Below are positions 41,999-43,532 of a DNA stretch of 43,532 bases, in pieces (within the stretch, counting starts at the first letter, position 1; each line of letters opens with the position of its first letter). The notes under the pieces were generated by a model. It was not told where the DNA came from. It saw nothing but the letters and a program-made list of their open reading frames with translations, and did not search any database. The stretch covers positions 1 through 43,532 of the forward strand of contig CAJUMZ010000027.1 of assembly GCA_910587665.1 (NCBI GenBank), given 5' to 3'. Source of the DNA: an uncultured Muribaculum sp. (GTDB lineage: Bacteria > Bacteroidota > Bacteroidia > Bacteroidales > Muribaculaceae). A program made the translations under genes and the position numbers.

Positions 41999-43342
41999 TT
42001 AATAGCCGGTATAGGTATGGGGCGAGAGGCGTTTAAGCTCTACCTTAACTTCGTCGCTTACATTAAGGGTGTCAATAAACGCCGCTATGCTCTCGGCTGT
42101 CACCGTGGTGTTGACGCGGGTAAGTTCCTTAAGAGTCTCGTAAGGCTTCGGATAGCCTTCGCGGCGAAGGATTGTCTGAATGCCCTCGGCTACGACATTC
42201 CACATGTTGTCGAGATCGCGGTTGATCGCATCCTCATTGAGGAGCAGCTTATTAAGTCCCTTGAGAGTAGAGGCAAGCGCGATCATCATGTGACCGAGGG
42301 GCACACCGATATTGCGTAGTACGGTAGAGTCGGTAAGGTCGCGTTGCAGTCGTGACACGGGGAGTTTCATCGAGAGATGGTCGAGTATGGCGTTGGCTAT
42401 ACCGAGGTTACCCTCCGAGTTTTCGAAGTCGATGGGGTTGACCTTATGGGGCATCGCCGACGAGCCGACCTCACCCGCCTTTATCTTCTGCTTGAAATAC
42501 TCCATTGAGATGTATTGCCACATATCCTTGTCAAGGTCAAGGATAATTGTGTTGATGCGACGCATCGCGTCAAATATGGCTGCGAGATTGTCGTAGTTGG
42601 AAATCTGGGTAGTGTATTCCTCGCGCTCTATGCCAAGACGCTCGCTGAGGAACGTGGCGGCAAATTTGCGCCAGTCCACGTCGGGATATGCGGTGAGGTG
42701 GGCATTGAAGTTACCGGTGGCACCACCAAACTTTCCGCTTACCGGCACCGCATCAAGCATCGCCAGCTGGCGACGCAGACGATAGCTGAACACGCGTATC
42801 TCCTTGCCAAGGCGCGTAGGTGACGCCGGCTGACCGTGGGTCTTGGCAAGCATAGGAAGTGCCTGCCACTCGTCGGCACGTGCCTCAAGGTGCTCGATAA
42901 GTTCTACAAGCGCCGGGCGATACACGTCACGAATAGCCTCCTTGAGCGAAAGTGGCACGGAAGTATTGTTAATATCCTGAGAAGTGAGGCCAAAGTGTAT
43001 AAACTCCTTGTAAGCCTCAAGGCCGAGAATGTCAAAACGCTCCTTCAGGAAATATTCCACAGCCTTTACATCATGGTTGGTAACCGACTCGATCTCTTTT
43101 ATGCGGGCGGCATCCTCCACGGTAAAGTTCGTATATATATCACGCAATCTCGCAAAAACGCCATGATCAATCCCGGCAAGCTGGGGTAGAGGGATCTCAC
43201 ACAGGGCGATGAAATATTCCACCTCAACCCTGACCCTGTAGCGGATAAGGGCATATTCGGAAAAATACTCGTCAAGTCGCTCGCATTTGCCACGGTAACG
43301 ACCGTCTATAGGAGAAATTGCAGTAAGTTGTGTAAGTAGCAT
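41999..43342 (-). CDS. purB: adenylosuccinate lyase
   Basis: This 447-residue protein is PurB of the type starting ISPIDGRY, which acts twice in purine synthesis (SAICAR to AICAR, and adenylosuccinate to AMP). Visible motifs are HFGLTSQDINNT, KTHGQPASPTRLGKE and the flexible signature loop SSAMPHKVNPIDFEN with the catalytic Ser. The length fits the family (E. coli 456). A promoter-like box lies just upstream, and the tRNA-Val gene is divergent. Confidence 0.97.
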   Translation of the reverse strand: MLLTQLTAISPIDGRYRGKCERLDEYFSEYALIRYRVRVEVEYFIALCEIPLPQLAGIDHGVFARLRDIYTNFTVEDAARIKEIESVTNHDVKAVEYFLKERFDILGLEAYKEFIHFGLTSQDINNTSVPLSLKEAIRDVYRPALVELIEHLEARADEWQALPMLAKTHGQPASPTRLGKEIRVFSYRLRRQLAMLDAVPVSGKFGGATGNFNAHLTAYPDVDWRKFAATFLSERLGIEREEYTTQISNYDNLAAIFDAMRRINTIILDLDKDMWQYISMEYFKQKIKAGEVGSSAMPHKVNPIDFENSEGNLGIANAILDHLSMKLPVSRLQRDLTDSTVLRNIGVPLGHMMIALASTLKGLNKLLLNEDAINRDLDNMWNVVAEGIQTILRREGYPKPYETLKELTRVNTTVTAESIAAFIDTLNVSDEVKVELKRLSPHTYTGY

Positions 43343-43379
43343 GAACTGATATTTGAAATTGTAAAATGATTGGAGACCA

Positions 43380-43387
43380 CAAAATTA
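43380..43387 (-). promoter_or_regulatory. -7 box upstream of purB
   Basis: Plus-strand CAAAATTA reads TAATTTTG on the minus strand, a TAnnTTTG match 38 bp before the purB start. Confidence 0.5.
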
Positions 43388-43430
43388 CGCAATAAAAATG
43401 AAAATTCCTCGATTTTTTCTATCCAAAATG

Positions 43431-43461
43431 TTTGGTAGTTCAAAAATTCGTTGTACCTTTG
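43431..43461 (+). promoter_or_regulatory. promoter of the tRNA-Val gene
   Basis: TACCTTTG (43454-43461) matches the -7 consensus, and TTTGG (43431-43435) is a -33-like element. The tRNA starts 21 bp later. Confidence 0.65.
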
Positions 43462-43482
43462 CATCGCTTTCAGCAACAACAC

Positions 43483-43532
43483 GGGCGCTTAGCTCAGCTG
43501 GTTCAGAGCATCTGCCTTACAAGCAGAGGGTC
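43483..43532 (+). tRNA. tRNA-Val (anticodon TAC), 5' part
   Basis: The sequence from GGGCGC has a D arm (GCTC AGCTGGTTCAG AGC) and an anticodon stem CTGCC/AGCAG enclosing CTTACAA, giving anticodon TAC for valine. The gene runs off the window after the anticodon arm and the variable loop start, so the T arm and CCA end are not visible. Confidence 0.92.

Overview
The window looks like a chromosomal segment of a gut-type Bacteroidales, most likely Muribaculaceae or a close relative. The grounds are promoter boxes of the Bacteroidetes TAnnTTTG type in front of several genes (for example TATCTTTG, TAACTTTG, TACATTTG, TACCTTTG), weak Shine-Dalgarno signals, families typical of the order (DUF3256, DUF2851, the NamZ family, SSS symporters, BspA-type leucine-rich repeats, a Gly/Asn-rich tail on a pseudouridine synthase) and an inositol-lipid gene cluster. 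The genus is inference. Region 1 (1-7200) is the accessory part: the 3' end of a large Rhs/YD-repeat gene, followed by an array of orphan Rhs C-terminal cassettes. Each cassette is a GC-rich piece of Rhs core ending in DPTGM, joined to an AT-rich, variable C-terminal domain and followed closely by a small membrane, lipo- or exported protein that is probably the immunity partner. The visible effector domains are a phospholipase A2-like domain (HD motif), an HExxH metallopeptidase (two paralogous copies, one frameshifted) and a JAB/JAMM-like domain. A roughly 200 bp palindromic repeat, carrying its own promoter-like box, sits at the same Rhs position twice. Region 2 (7200-10900) is a pair of exported GH51-type arabinofuranosidases. 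Region 3 (10900-17900, minus strand) holds nfo, pdxA and a block for inositol-lipid synthesis: a nucleotidyltransferase, an ATP-grasp enzyme, a CDP-alcohol phosphatidyltransferase, a HAD phosphatase and inositol-phosphate synthase. Region 4 (18000-25900, plus strand) is mainly housekeeping: an ion channel with an unusual selectivity filter, der, a DEAD-box helicase, a DUF3256 protein, xseA, xseB, a cation efflux protein and the queuosine-precursor transporter yhhQ, the last preceded by a clear preQ1-I riboswitch. Region 5 (25900-30900, minus strand) has a WYL regulator, a sodium/solute symporter, a NamZ-like exo-muramidase and a DUF2851 protein. Region 6 (30900-38000) has rlmN, recF, a DUF721/DciA-like gene, metK behind a SAM-II riboswitch and intrinsic terminator, then asnS and an rluB-like pseudouridine synthase on the minus strand. 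Region 7 (38000-43532) has a 628 bp gene-free stretch that can fold into a long branched RNA with a terminator, an outer-membrane-like protein, a secreted caspase-fold protein with LRRs, a long inverted-repeat structure, a DIP1984-family gene, purB and the start of a tRNA-Val gene. All functional statements rest on motif recognition by eye; no database search or folding program was run.
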